A DNA stretch of 64,000 nt, taken from NCBI GenBank assembly GCA_024655865.1, contig JANLFM010000006.1, positions 1-64,000 on the forward strand. The letters run 5' to 3'. This DNA is from Caldisericota bacterium (GTDB lineage Bacteria > Caldisericota > JANLFM01). The translations under genes and the position numbers were made by a program. Below are positions 1 to 9,701 of this stretch, one piece after another. The number at the start of each line of letters is the position of its first letter. Within the stretch, counting starts at the first letter, position 1. The notes beneath the pieces are model-generated. The model was not told the origin of the DNA and did no database searches. It saw nothing but the letters and a program-made list of their open reading frames with translations.

Positions 1-1676
1 ATGCCATGAAACCCCCGACACAGGGCGGCCAGATCGTTATCGGTATGGCTCAGGAGCCGGCCAAGATGTATCCCTACCACAACAACATGACCGCTAAGAG
101 CGAGATTTTGAACTGCGTTTTTGATGGCACTGTCACCTCAGCCTGGGTAGGAGTTGCCCCCGAAGGAAAAGGAACAGCCCAAAAGGGCATTTACTATCCC
201 ATTTTCGCTCAGGAGGTCCCCTCTTTAGAGAATGGTCTGGTGAAGCTCAACGAGGATGGTACCATGGAGGTTACCTGGCACCTGCGCAAGACCCCCGTCT
301 ATTGGTCTGATGGTGTTCAATTTACTCTAGATGACGCCATTTTCGGTCATGAGGTATTGATCAATGAGGCTATCCCGGCTGACATCCGCGACCCGGATGA
401 TTCTGTGATTAGCTACGAAAGGATCAATGATTACACGATGAAGATTCTCTATTCTCAAGAAAAGGCTTCAGCCGTTTTTGGGTTTCCCACACAATTAGCC
501 GCTCACAAGTATAAGGGCATGGTTGACACCAATCCCGAGGGCTTCTTCCGCTCCGACGTGAACACTTACCCTCTGGGCCATGGCGCCTACAAGATTGACT
601 CCTGGACCGTAGGCTCCTCTATGACCCTCTCTGCCCGCGATGACTACCACTTCGGCAAGCCCAACATCAAGAAGCTCGTCTGGCTCTTCATCCCCGATGC
701 TTCCACCATCTACGCCCGTATCGCCTCCGGGGACTTAGATCTCACCATCCCCGGAGTTGGTGTGGCTGCTTCCACCGCCATCGACAACCTGAACGCTATT
801 CCAGGTGTGGTTTACGATATTTACCCATCCACTGGCGTTGAGCACATTGAGTTCAACCTGTGGAACTACGATGGTGTGAAGCACCCCATCTTTAACCCAG
901 CCGATGATCCTGAGTCCGGCCGCAAAGTGCGCCAGGCAATCGCCTACGCCCTGAACAGAGAAGAGGCTTCCACCGTTCTCTACAAGGGGTACGCGCCGCC
1001 TGCCTTCTCTGTGTGTCCGCCCGCCGTGGCTCTTGTCTACGTAACCGCAGAGGAAATTGGTCTGGACCTTGTCCCCACTTACAACCCGGAAAAGGCCAAA
1101 CAGCTATTAGATGAAGCTGGTTGGAAGGACACCGATGGAGATGGCATCCGCGATAAAGCCGGAAAGAAGTTCGAGGTTCAGCTCTCCACAACCAATAGAA
1201 CCGACCGCCAGCAGATGGCTACGATCTGGCAAAAGAACCTGAAGGACGTAGGCATCAAGGTTAGCCTGGACTTTAAACCCGGCCCGGTCTTCTTCTCAGA
1301 CACCTGGGCTGGTTACAAGCGTGGCTACCCTGATATGGGAGAGTGGCAGTGGTCTTCTACTGATCCCCGCTACCCCGTGACTGAAGTTTTCCGTGGTGAC
1401 CGCTTAGCCTGGCCTGAGAACCCGCAGGGACAGAACTATTGTGGGTATTCTAACCCCGAGTTCGACAAGTGGGCCCAGGTAGTTGCGGACACCTTTGATG
1501 TGGCCAAGGCTAAGGAAGCCAACCTTATGGCCCAGCGTATTCTTCTCCAGGACATGGCTACAGTGCCCTTGCTCTTTGTTGCTGAAGCTACCCTCTATAA
1601 GAATCGTCTCCAGGGGATCGACTCTCCTAACTGGTCTTCTATCACCTGGAACGTGGCCTACTGGTACTGGGAGTGA
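1..1676 (+). CDS. ABC transporter substrate-binding protein, family 5 (5'-partial)
   Basis: Solute-binding protein of the peptide/nickel/oligosaccharide (DppA/OppA, SBP_bac_5) family, which captures substrate outside the membrane for an ABC importer. The open frame runs to the left edge of the window and the visible protein starts without a signal peptide, so the true start lies outside. The family's lobe architecture is visible: an N-terminal 'TWHLRKTPVYWSDG' segment, the central 'VRQAIAYALNREE' helix near residue 315, a 'DTDGDGIRDKAGKKFEV' segment near residue 380, and an aromatic end 'WNVAYWYWE'. A permease of the same importer follows after a hairpin. Substrate cannot be told from sequence; peptide or oligosaccharide are equally possible. 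Confidence 0.9.
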   Translation, partial: AMKPPTQGGQIVIGMAQEPAKMYPYHNNMTAKSEILNCVFDGTVTSAWVGVAPEGKGTAQKGIYYPIFAQEVPSLENGLVKLNEDGTMEVTWHLRKTPVYWSDGVQFTLDDAIFGHEVLINEAIPADIRDPDDSVISYERINDYTMKILYSQEKASAVFGFPTQLAAHKYKGMVDTNPEGFFRSDVNTYPLGHGAYKIDSWTVGSSMTLSARDDYHFGKPNIKKLVWLFIPDASTIYARIASGDLDLTIPGVGVAASTAIDNLNAIPGVVYDIYPSTGVEHIEFNLWNYDGVKHPIFNPADDPESGRKVRQAIAYALNREEASTVLYKGYAPPAFSVCPPAVALVYVTAEEIGLDLVPTYNPEKAKQLLDEAGWKDTDGDGIRDKAGKKFEVQLSTTNRTDRQQMATIWQKNLKDVGIKVSLDFKPGPVFFSDTWAGYKRGYPDMGEWQWSSTDPRYPVTEVFRGDRLAWPENPQGQNYCGYSNPEFDKWAQVVADTFDVAKAKEANLMAQRILLQDMATVPLLFVAEATLYKNRLQGIDSPNWSSITWNVAYWYWE

Positions 1677-1694
1677 GCTCCCAATAACCCAGGC

Positions 1695-1721
1695 GGGGCG
1701 GTACTTTTCAGGTACCGCCCC
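1695..1721 (+). promoter_or_regulatory. 10-bp perfect stem-loop between binding protein and permease
   Basis: GGGGCGGTAC at 1695-1704 pairs perfectly with GTACCGCCCC at 1712-1721 around a 7-nt loop. No uninterrupted T tract follows directly (the nearest is an ATTTTT about 8 nt on), and a strong SD for the next gene lies 16 nt downstream. This suggests an mRNA 3'-end stabiliser that keeps binding-protein message more abundant than permease message, as in other importer operons, rather than a full terminator. Confidence 0.6.
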
Positions 1722-1750
1722 CAACCGGATTTTTCCAAAAGGAGGTTAGA

Positions 1751-2650
1751 ATGGTACTGGATGAAGCAGAGGTCGCTCAAGCCCCTGCAATATCCTATTG
1801 GGAAATGGTTTGGGTGCGTTTCCGCAGGCACAAGATGGCTATGTTCGGGGCCGCAATAGTGATCTTTATAGCCCTCACATGCTTTTTGGGCTATCCCGTT
1901 TACTCTTTCTTTACCGGAAACGACTATGAGCTTCAAAACTTTTCATATCGCTATCAGTTACCCTCAGCTACCCATTGGTTTGGCACCGATGACCTGGGAA
2001 GGGATGTGCTGGCGCGCATCCTTTACGGGGGAAGGGTTTCTATTGCCGTAGGTTTTATTTCCGCGATCGCCTCCGTATTTTTAGGAGCCCTGATCGGCGT
2101 TTTTTCTGGATATCTCGGGGGCTGGGTTGATGAGGCCTTGATGCGCTTTACCGACGTGATGATGTCTTTACCATACATCCCCTTATATCTCGTCTTAGCT
2201 ATGGCCTTTGGCCCGGGATTCTGGACTCTGGTGGGCATTTTCGTGGCTTTTGGCTGGATGACTGATGCCAGACTTGTAAGGGGGGTCGTACTCTCCCTTA
2301 GAAATTTAGAGTTTGTGGAAGCAGCAAGGGCTGTAGGCGCCTCACGATGGAGGATTATGCTTCGCCACCTCCTTTTGAACTCCATGGCGCCAATAATCGT
2401 TTCCACGACATTGCTGATGGGAGGGAACATTGTGGGGGAAGCCGCTTTGAGTTATCTTGGGTTAGGCATTCAACCTCCTCTGCCTTCCTGGGGAAATATC
2501 CTCCAAACTGCGGCGGAGTACATTTTTGCCCCTGACAATGGTCCCTGGCTGATTATCTACCCCGGGCTTTTCCTTTTCCTTACCGTACTGGCGTTCAATT
2601 TTATGGGTGACGGCTTAAGGGACGCTCTGGATCCAAGGCTTAAAAATTAA
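1751..2650 (+). CDS. ABC transporter permease, DppC/OppC type
   Basis: Inner-membrane permease of a peptide/nickel-type ABC importer, 299 residues, the usual size for DppC. It has an N-terminal membrane segment near residues 30-55, the characteristic 'HWFGTDDLGRDVLARILYG' motif near 75-95, and the EAA loop 'EAARAVGASRWRIMLRHLL' near 190-210 that contacts the ATPase. The start is set by a strong SD (AAGGAGG, 1738-1744) seven bases before ATG. It follows the binding protein across a hairpin. The partner DppB permease and the ATPases are not in the window and presumably lie to the left. Confidence 0.92.
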   Translation: MVLDEAEVAQAPAISYWEMVWVRFRRHKMAMFGAAIVIFIALTCFLGYPVYSFFTGNDYELQNFSYRYQLPSATHWFGTDDLGRDVLARILYGGRVSIAVGFISAIASVFLGALIGVFSGYLGGWVDEALMRFTDVMMSLPYIPLYLVLAMAFGPGFWTLVGIFVAFGWMTDARLVRGVVLSLRNLEFVEAARAVGASRWRIMLRHLLLNSMAPIIVSTTLLMGGNIVGEAALSYLGLGIQPPLPSWGNILQTAAEYIFAPDNGPWLIIYPGLFLFLTVLAFNFMGDGLRDALDPRLKN

Positions 2651-2666
2651 TTTCTGAAAGGGCAAA

Positions 2667-3449
2667 ATGGGATACTTGAAAATAGAAGAATGCGAGCTTT
2701 ACTTTGAAATTGAGGGCTCAGGACATCCTCTGGTCTTTATTCACGGCGGCAACATGGACCGCAGGATGTGGGATGAGCAATTTTTTCTTTTTGCGGAATA
2801 CTTTCGAGTCATTCGGTACGATGTTCGGGGCTTTGGCAAATCCGCCCCCTCGAGAGAACCTTACTCGCCAGGGGAGGACCTTTACTTTCTCCTGAACCAC
2901 CTCAACATCCCCAAAACACACATCGTGGGGCTCTCCCTTGGTGGTACAATCGCTATCGAATTTGCCATTTCCCACGTGGAAATGGTGGATAAGCTTGTGC
3001 TTGTGGGGTCAGGGGTTGGAGGGTTTCAATTTGCCGAAGAAGGCATCAGGAGGCAAATGGAAATCATGAAAGTAGCTCAGGAGGAAGGCGCAAAAAGAGC
3101 TGTGGAGCTCTGGCTTCAGGACCCGATGATGGTCCCAGCCATGGAAAACCCCCATATTTCTGCCAAAATTAGGCGGATCTGCCTGGAGAATCTCTATGCT
3201 TATTCCCCGGATTTTGCTCCCCTCAAATCCATCAAACCCCCTGCCATTCACAGGCTTAAAGAAATTCAGTCCCCTACCCTCGTAATCGTAGGGGAGAGGG
3301 ACGATCCGGAAATCCTGACTATAGCGGATATCCTGGAAAGGGAAATTCCCGAAGTTAAAAAATTAATAACACCAGGAGCGGGCCACATCGTGAACATGGA
3401 AAAGCCAGGAGAATTCAACAAAATAGTGTTGGATTTCCTGAGGAATTGA
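2667..3449 (+). CDS. alpha/beta hydrolase
   Basis: Soluble alpha/beta-hydrolase-fold protein of 260 residues. The oxyanion-region 'HGGNMDRRMW' (about residues 26-35), the nucleophile elbow 'GLSLGG' (serine near residue 92), a candidate acid in 'GERDDPE' (near 210) and the catalytic histidine in 'GAGHIVNME' (near 238) make a complete triad. It starts 16 bp after the permease stop and probably shares its transcript. The fold covers esterases, peptidases of the proline iminopeptidase type, haloalkane and enol-lactone hydrolases; the sequence does not choose between them, though proximity to an oligopeptide-type importer makes a peptidase or esterase plausible. Confidence 0.85.
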   Translation: MGYLKIEECELYFEIEGSGHPLVFIHGGNMDRRMWDEQFFLFAEYFRVIRYDVRGFGKSAPSREPYSPGEDLYFLLNHLNIPKTHIVGLSLGGTIAIEFAISHVEMVDKLVLVGSGVGGFQFAEEGIRRQMEIMKVAQEEGAKRAVELWLQDPMMVPAMENPHISAKIRRICLENLYAYSPDFAPLKSIKPPAIHRLKEIQSPTLVIVGERDDPEILTIADILEREIPEVKKLITPGAGHIVNMEKPGEFNKIVLDFLRN

Positions 3450-3550
3450 ATGCGAAGCAAATAACTACTCTGCTCGGAATTAATTAAAAGGGTGATGGGT
3501 TAAGTAATTCGGGTCGCTTAAATTTTTAAAGGCTGTGTTAGAATAAGGAC

Positions 3551-6500
3551 GTGGCTTTTGTACATCTGCACGTTCATTCTGAATACAGTCTCTTAGATGG
3601 GCTTTCCCGGATTAAGGATCTCACCCGAACAGCCAGGGAAATGGGAATGAACGCTCTGGCTTTAACTGACCATGGGGTGATGCATGGCGTGATCTCTTTT
3701 TATCAGAAAGCGAGAGAACAAGGGATCAAGCCCATCATCGGTTGTGAAGTTTACGTGGCCCCCCGAACCCGCTTTGATCGGGAGGGAAAAATAGATCAGG
3801 CCTATCACCTGGTCCTTTTGGCCAAAGACCTTGAGGGCTACCGAAATCTGATCCAGTTAGTCTCCCTGGCCCACCTGGAGGGCTTCTACTATCGCCCCAG
3901 GGTGGACAAGGAGCTCTTGAGAAAACACTCCCGGGGTCTGATCGCCTTGACCAGCTGCCTGAAGGGAGAAATTCCCCAGCTTTTGCTTCAAGGAGAAAAG
4001 GAAAAGGCGCGCCAGGTTGCTCTGGAGTATGCCTCCATTTTTGGGGAGGGGAATTTCTACCTGGAACTCCAGAACCATGGGCTGGAAGAGGAAATGGTCT
4101 TTCAGAATGAGATGATTGCGCTTTCACGCGAGACCGGCCTCCCCATTGTGGCCACCAATGACTCCCACTACACCTTGAAATCGGATTACCGCACCCACGA
4201 CATCATCCTCTGTATCGGGACGGGCAAGACCATAGAGGACAAGGACAGGCTGAGCTTTGAGAATGATGAGTTTTACTTCAAGAGCGAGGAAGAGATGGCT
4301 GCTTTATTCCCTGATTTTCCCGAGGCCCTGGAAAATACGGTAAAAATTGCCCAGATGTGCAACCTGGAGCTGGAATTTGGTCAGCTCTACCTTCCTAAGT
4401 TTGAAGTTCCAGAAGGACACGACGTCAATTCTTTCCTCAGGGAAAAAGCAGAGGAGGGCTTGCGTCAGAAGTTCGAGACAATAACCCCTGAGGTCCAAGA
4501 AAGGTTCGAATACGAGTTAGAAACGATACAGAGGATGGGATTTTCCTCTTACTTCCTGGTGGTCTGGGATTTAGTGCGTTTTGCCAGAAGCCAGGGAATT
4601 ATGGTGGGGCCAGGCCGTGGCTCCGTTTGTGGTTCCCTTGTGGCTTATGCTCTGGGTATCACCGAGATCGATCCCTTAAGGTACGGGCTTTACTTCGAGC
4701 GCTTCCTCAACGTGGAGCGAGTTACTATGCCGGACTGCGATATAGATTTCTGCTCCAGAAGGAGGGATGAGGTTCTCAGTTATCTTAAAGAGAAATATGG
4801 CCAGGACAGCGTGGCCCAAATCGCCACATTCGGAACAATGGCAGCCCGTGCCGCAATCAGGGATTGCGGAAGGGTGCTCAGAGTCCCTTTGAGGGTTGTG
4901 GATCGCATTGCTAAGAAGATCCCCTTTAACTCCACAATCTCTCAGGCCCTGGATACTGTGGAAGATTTGCGCGAAGAATACGTAAGCGATCCTCAAATAA
5001 AGGAGCTAATCGATTCCGCTAAAGGCCTGGAAGGAATTGCGCGCCATGCTTCCACTCATGCTGCGGGGGTAGTGATCTCCTCGGAACCCCTGACCCTGCA
5101 TGTCCCTCTGATGCGCGACACTGAGGGAGAAATTACCACCCAGTTTGCCAAGGATGACATTGAGAAAATTGGCCTCCTGAAGATGGACGTTCTGGGGCTG
5201 ACCACATTGACTATGGTTCAGGATACCCTGCGCTTGATTAAGGAACGGCGAGGAATTGAGATAGACTGGGAGAATATCCCCCTGGAGGATGAGAAAACCT
5301 TCCGAATTCTCCAGCAGGCTGAGACCTCAGGGGTCTTCCAGCTGGAAAGTTTGGGAATGCGCAGGATCCTGAAGGACCTCAAACCCACAAGAATCGAAGA
5401 TATCATCGCTGTGGTGGCCCTCTTCCGTCCCGGTCCCATGGACATGATCCCCGATTTCATAAAATCCAAAGAGGGGAAAATCTCCCTTGAATATCTTCAT
5501 CCCAAGCTGGAACCAATTTTAAGGGAGACTTATGGCGCTATCGTTTATCAGGAGCAGGTTATGCAAATAGCCTCAGCTCTTGCCGGGTACTCCCTGCAAG
5601 AAGCGGACGTTCTAAGGAGGGCCATGGCCAAGAAGGATAAGGTGGCCATGGAGAAACAAAAGCCTCAGTTCATCGCGCGGGCCCAGGAAAATGAAATTTC
5701 TCCTGAGATCGCCAGTCAGGTCTTCGATTTCATGGCTAAGTTTGCCCAGTATGGCTTCAACAAATCTCACGCCACCGCCTACGGTGTGCTCGCTTACCGC
5801 ACAGCTTATCTCAAAGCCCATTACCCCCAGGAATTCATGGCTGCCCTTTTAACATCCGTAATCGGGGACGAGAATAAAATTCGAGCTTACATTGAGGAGT
5901 GCCAGCACTTCGGCATTAAGGTTCTTCCCCCGAACTTAAATCAGGGTAACGTGGGATTCAAGCCCGGAGAGGGCAACACCATCATCTTTGGCTTAGCTGC
6001 TATCAAGAATGTGGGAGAAGGGGCAGTGGAGGTGATCGTAAAAGAGCGTGAGGAGCGGGGTCCTTTCCAATCCCTGGGCGATTTCCTCCAGCGGGTGTCC
6101 TCCCATCTGGTCAACCGCAAGACCGTGGAGAGCTTGATCAAGGCAGGCGCCTTCGATTTCACAGGAAAGTCCAGGCCCGAGCTCCTTTTCAGCCTCGATC
6201 TCCTCCTGGGAGCGGCAAAAAGGACCTCGAAGAGAGAGCAAGCTACTCTGTTTGGTCATGAGGAGCCTAAAGAATATGAGGAACCGGACTATGAAGGGGG
6301 ATATTCCGAGGCCGAGGTTCTGGCCTGGGAGAAAGAGGCTCTGGGCTTTTATTTCTCTGAGCATCCGCTCGTAAGGTATGAGAAGCTGCTTGCTTCCTTT
6401 AATGCTACTCCCATTGCGCACCTTGTGGAATTGGAGGATGGACAGACGGTTACGGTTTACGGAAGCGTCTCCCGTAATCGGAAAGTGCAGGCTAAAAACG

Positions 6501-6964
6501 GGAGCCAGATTTTAATTTTGACCCTTGAGGATCTGTCTTCCTCCATTGAGGTGGTCGTTTATTCACGCCTGATCGAGGAATTTAAGCCCGCTTTAGAAAA
6601 AGAAGGGATAGTGGTGCTCTCTGGTAGGCTCTCCGTCGATGAGGAGCGGACGAAGATCACCGCTTCCAAGCTGATTAAATTCTTAGAGCGTGAGGTTCTG
6701 GAATCCCAGATTAAAGACCTGGAAAAGAAAGATTTCTTCCTTTACCTCACCATTCCTGCCGGCACCACATTCGATACCTTATTAAAGCTGAAGGAAATTC
6801 TGGAAACCTATCCCGGAAGATGCCCTGTGACCATCTTCATTTCCCTGAACGGGAAGCGGGTAGTCGTAGCTCCTTCCACTCGTTTCTGGGTTCAAAACAG
6901 CCCGAGGCTTTTGAAAAAGCTCAAGGAGCTTCTGGGCCCAGAAAACATTGCCACTTCCTCCTGA
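3551..6964 (+). CDS. dnaE: DNA polymerase III alpha subunit
   Basis: Replicative DNA polymerase of the DnaE type, 1137 residues. The N-terminal PHP domain opens with 'HLHVHSEYSLLDG', with its metal-binding histidines intact, so it may keep metal binding. The C-family polymerase core has 'GPGRGSVCGSLVAYALGI' near residue 357 and the catalytic 'PDCDIDF' aspartates near 394-400. Helix-hairpin-helix DNA-binding and a C-terminal OB fold ('VTVYGSVSRNRKV', near 970) follow. The start is GTG, placed because the PHP motif lies at residue 5 as in other DnaE proteins; its only SD-like element (AAGGA) ends one base before the codon, which is unusually tight. A 101-bp gap separates it from the hydrolase. 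Confidence 0.97.
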   Translation: MAFVHLHVHSEYSLLDGLSRIKDLTRTAREMGMNALALTDHGVMHGVISFYQKAREQGIKPIIGCEVYVAPRTRFDREGKIDQAYHLVLLAKDLEGYRNLIQLVSLAHLEGFYYRPRVDKELLRKHSRGLIALTSCLKGEIPQLLLQGEKEKARQVALEYASIFGEGNFYLELQNHGLEEEMVFQNEMIALSRETGLPIVATNDSHYTLKSDYRTHDIILCIGTGKTIEDKDRLSFENDEFYFKSEEEMAALFPDFPEALENTVKIAQMCNLELEFGQLYLPKFEVPEGHDVNSFLREKAEEGLRQKFETITPEVQERFEYELETIQRMGFSSYFLVVWDLVRFARSQGIMVGPGRGSVCGSLVAYALGITEIDPLRYGLYFERFLNVERVTMPDCDIDFCSRRRDEVLSYLKEKYGQDSVAQIATFGTMAARAAIRDCGRVLRVPLRVVDRIAKKIPFNSTISQALDTVEDLREEYVSDPQIKELIDSAKGLEGIARHASTHAAGVVISSEPLTLHVPLMRDTEGEITTQFAKDDIEKIGLLKMDVLGLTTLTMVQDTLRLIKERRGIEIDWENIPLEDEKTFRILQQAETSGVFQLESLGMRRILKDLKPTRIEDIIAVVALFRPGPMDMIPDFIKSKEGKISLEYLHPKLEPILRETYGAIVYQEQVMQIASALAGYSLQEADVLRRAMAKKDKVAMEKQKPQFIARAQENEISPEIASQVFDFMAKFAQYGFNKSHATAYGVLAYRTAYLKAHYPQEFMAALLTSVIGDENKIRAYIEECQHFGIKVLPPNLNQGNVGFKPGEGNTIIFGLAAIKNVGEGAVEVIVKEREERGPFQSLGDFLQRVSSHLVNRKTVESLIKAGAFDFTGKSRPELLFSLDLLLGAAKRTSKREQATLFGHEEPKEYEEPDYEGGYSEAEVLAWEKEALGFYFSEHPLVRYEKLLASFNATPIAHLVELEDGQTVTVYGSVSRNRKVQAKNGSQILILTLEDLSSSIEVVVYSRLIEEFKPALEKEGIVVLSGRLSVDEERTKITASKLIKFLEREVLESQIKDLEKKDFFLYLTIPAGTTFDTLLKLKEILETYPGRCPVTIFISLNGKRVVVAPSTRFWVQNSPRLLKKLKELLGPENIATSS

Positions 6965-6974
6965 CTCTTAAGGG

Positions 6975-9242
6975 ATGTCCCGGATTGCCCTGACCATTCA
7001 GGAGCTTCGAGAGGGCCTCGCTAAAGAAGGTCAGTTAGTTCATCTGGAAATTATCTCAAAGAAACCTCCTTCTTTTGGGACCCTTGATCCTCCACTTCCG
7101 GACACTCTCGAGCGCATCCTGAATTCAGCAGGGATCCGCCTCTATTCCCATCAAACAAGGGCCATCAACCTTCTAAGGGAAGGTAAGGATGTGATCATCG
7201 CTACTCCCACAGCTTCTGGAAAAAGCCTGGCCTTTAACCTTCCCGTTTTAGAGAAGCTCCTCGAGGATCCCTTCGCCTGCGCCCTTTACATTTACCCTTT
7301 AAAGGCACTGGCAAACGACCAGTTGAAAACTCTTGTTTTCTGGGATCAAAAGCTCAAATCCCACATCCGCCCCGCGATCTACGACGGAGATACACCTGCC
7401 TCAGCCAAGAGGAAAATATTGGAGAGATCGCGACTTTTAATCACGAATCCCTACGCGCTTCATGAATACCTGCCCTGGCACCACCTCTGGCGCAGGATTT
7501 TCATGAACCTTAAATATGTGGTAATTGACGAAGCCCACGTCTATCGCGGGGTTTTCGGTTCCCATTTCGCCTGCCTCCTCCGCAGGTTAGAGAGGATCGT
7601 TGAATACTACGGGGCGCATCCCCAATTCGTCCTTTCTTCCGCCACGCTGAACAACCCCGGGGAATTCGGTGAGAAGCTGACCGGAAGGAAGATGGAGGCT
7701 GTCACTGAAGACGGAGCCCCTCACGGCCAGAAGTTCTTTCTCCTCTGGAATCCTCCCCTCACGGAAAGTGGGGAAAGGCGTTCCCCTCACCTGGAAACCA
7801 GGGACCTTGTTTTGAAGTTAGCTTCTTCCGGTCTCCAGGTTCTCTGTTTCACAGGCTCCCGCTACCTGGCGGAACTCTTAACCCGATGGACCAGAGAGCT
7901 GGCAGAGAAGGAGCAGCTCATAGAGGCGGGAAAAATAGCCTCCTATCGTGCCGGATACCTCCCTGAGGAACGCCGAGAGCTGGAAAGGAGATTAAAGGAG
8001 AAGGAGTTGCGAGCTCTTTTTTCCACCAATGCTCTGGAGTTAGGGATTGATATTGGCTCGTTGGATGCCGTGGTGATCGCGGGATATCCAGGAACTATGA
8101 TTTCCGCCTGGCAGCAGGCAGGGAGAGCAGGACGGGGAGAAGAGGACGCCTTAGTAGCTTTGGTTACTTATCCCAATCCCCTGGATCAGTACTTTGCCCA
8201 GCACCCGGAGAGGTTTTTCGAAAGCCCCTTGGAAAGCGCTTTACTTAATCCTGAAAATCCATACGTTCTCAAAGGCCATCTGGTCCTGGCGGCTCTGGAA
8301 TTACCTCTGGAAAATGAGGAGGAAGTAAGGAAGTTCTTCGGGAAATCGGCCCCCGAGGTTCTTTCTTCCCTGGAGGAAGAGGGCGTTCTCTCCTGTGGAT
8401 CTTATCGAGGGGAAGCGAAGCGGGCTTCGGAGATTGTCTCTTTAAACAACATTGGGACAGGCACCTTCATGCTCCTCTCTGAGGGTGAAGTGCTTGAGAC
8501 CCTGGATGAGGCTCAGGTCTATCGAGAGGCTTATCCCGGTGCAATTTTCCTCCACCAGGGGGAGACCTACCTGGTGCAAAAAGTGGAGATGGATAAGGGG
8601 ATAGTGCATCTTTTGAAAGCGGAAGTGGATTATTATACCCAAGCTCGAAAGAATACCGATGTCCAGATCAAGAGGACTTTAAAGAGCAGGGTCACCGAGG
8701 AAGGGGTGGAGGTCTTCTTGGGTGAGGTCGAGGTATCGGAGCAACTTTTAGGATACTTCGTCAAGAAATTTGACCGCGTCCTGGATTTCCGCGAGCTCCT
8801 CCTCCCTCCTATTAGCTATTCCACTATGGCTACCTGGTTCAGGATTCCAGAGAATCTTAAGGAGGAGTTTTCGGAAAAGAATTTGGATTTCGATGGCAGT
8901 ATCCACGCCCTGGAGCATTCTATGATCGCTCTCACACCGATTTTCGCCCTCTGCGATCGCTGGGATTTAGGGGGAGTTTCTTACCCCCTGCATCCGGAGC
9001 TCAAAGTCCCCGCCGTTTTCATTTATGACGGAGCCCCGGGGGGAGTGGGAATTGCGGAGAAGGTTTTTGAGGTGCTCTCAGAGCTTATAAATGTCACCCT
9101 GGAGATGGTTCGTGACTGTCCCTGTGAGGATGGTTGCCCGGCCTGCGTCCTTTCCCCCAAATGCGGGAATAACAACCAGCCCATGAGCAAAAGTGGGGCC
9201 GTGATCTTGCTTCAGAAGCTCAAAGAAGGAGGGTTCAAGTGA
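6975..9242 (+). CDS. DEAD/DEAH-box helicase with C-terminal zinc module (MrfA/YprA-like)
   Basis: Superfamily 2 DNA helicase of 755 residues. Motif I 'ATPTASGKS' lies near residue 77, the DEAH box in 'VIDEAHVYRG' near 183, motif III 'SSATL' near 220 and motif VI 'QQAGRAGRG' near 380. The C-terminal MZB/DUF1998-type region ends with a four-cysteine cluster, 'CPCEDGCPACVLSPKC', near residue 715-731. This layout matches Bacillus MrfA (YprA), a 3'-5' helicase of mitomycin-lesion repair; that role is inferred by family. The gene follows dnaE after 10 bp and overlaps the next gene by 4 bp (GTGA), so dnaE, helicase and flavodoxin look co-transcribed. Confidence 0.9.
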   Translation: MSRIALTIQELREGLAKEGQLVHLEIISKKPPSFGTLDPPLPDTLERILNSAGIRLYSHQTRAINLLREGKDVIIATPTASGKSLAFNLPVLEKLLEDPFACALYIYPLKALANDQLKTLVFWDQKLKSHIRPAIYDGDTPASAKRKILERSRLLITNPYALHEYLPWHHLWRRIFMNLKYVVIDEAHVYRGVFGSHFACLLRRLERIVEYYGAHPQFVLSSATLNNPGEFGEKLTGRKMEAVTEDGAPHGQKFFLLWNPPLTESGERRSPHLETRDLVLKLASSGLQVLCFTGSRYLAELLTRWTRELAEKEQLIEAGKIASYRAGYLPEERRELERRLKEKELRALFSTNALELGIDIGSLDAVVIAGYPGTMISAWQQAGRAGRGEEDALVALVTYPNPLDQYFAQHPERFFESPLESALLNPENPYVLKGHLVLAALELPLENEEEVRKFFGKSAPEVLSSLEEEGVLSCGSYRGEAKRASEIVSLNNIGTGTFMLLSEGEVLETLDEAQVYREAYPGAIFLHQGETYLVQKVEMDKGIVHLLKAEVDYYTQARKNTDVQIKRTLKSRVTEEGVEVFLGEVEVSEQLLGYFVKKFDRVLDFRELLLPPISYSTMATWFRIPENLKEEFSEKNLDFDGSIHALEHSMIALTPIFALCDRWDLGGVSYPLHPELKVPAVFIYDGAPGGVGIAEKVFEVLSELINVTLEMVRDCPCEDGCPACVLSPKCGNNNQPMSKSGAVILLQKLKEGGFK

Positions 9243-9697
9243 AAAGCCTGATTCTTCTGAAATCCGAACACCACGGGAACACCAAGCGAGTGGCCCAAAT
9301 TATCTCTAAAGAGTTAGACGCTCAAATCTGTGACCCCAAAGAAATAAGCCCGGAATTCGCCCTGGGTTTTGATCATTTAATTTTCGCCTCCGGGATTTAT
9401 TTCTGGACGATGCATGAGGATCTCCTGAATTTCGCGGAGAAACTTCCCCAGGTGAAGGGAAAACTGGCCTCCATTTTTTCCACGGCTGGGATACCTTCCC
9501 CGAAGAGGCACGAAAAGTTGAGGAACATCCTTGAGAAGAAAGGCTTCCGAATCATTGGCGAGCTCTCCCTTCCGGGCTGGGATACCTTTGGCCTTCTTAA
9601 ACTTTTCGGGGGAATCAAAAAGGGAAGACCCAGTGAGAGGGATCTCGATAAAGCCAGGGAATTTGCCCGTGCCCTTAAGGAAAAACTTAGCGCTTAA
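9239..9697 (+). CDS. flavodoxin family protein
   Basis: Small FMN protein of 152 residues. The N-terminal strand and phosphate loop 'LLKSEHHGNTKRVAQ' fit the FMN-binding P-loop of flavodoxins, followed by the alternating alpha/beta pattern ('FASGIYFWTMHEDLL', 'STAGIPSPKRHEKL'). The length is that of short-chain flavodoxins. Start is GTG, overlapping the helicase stop by 4 bp. It probably carries electrons in the cytosol, perhaps as an alternative to ferredoxin, but no partner is adjacent. Its last 11 bases overlap the end of the convergent threonine-synthase-like gene. Confidence 0.8.
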   Translation: MKSLILLKSEHHGNTKRVAQIISKELDAQICDPKEISPEFALGFDHLIFASGIYFWTMHEDLLNFAEKLPQVKGKLASIFSTAGIPSPKRHEKLRNILEKKGFRIIGELSLPGWDTFGLLKLFGGIKKGRPSERDLDKAREFARALKEKLSA

Positions 9698-9701
9698 GGG
9701 C
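9671..9701. promoter_or_regulatory. hairpin spanning the overlapping ends of two convergent genes
   Basis: GCCCTTAAG at 9671-9679 pairs perfectly with CTTAAGGGC at 9693-9701 across a 13-nt loop. The loop and right arm contain the stop codons of both convergent genes (TAA at 9695-9697 on +, TAA at 9689-9687 on -). No T tract follows on either strand, so intrinsic termination is not shown; it could act as a weak two-way transcript end. Confidence 0.45.

Noticed and set aside
1695-1735. Rho-independent terminator after the binding-protein gene
   Set aside because: The nearest T run is about 8 bases from the stem and interrupted by CAACCGG, and the permease gene follows at once with a strong SD.
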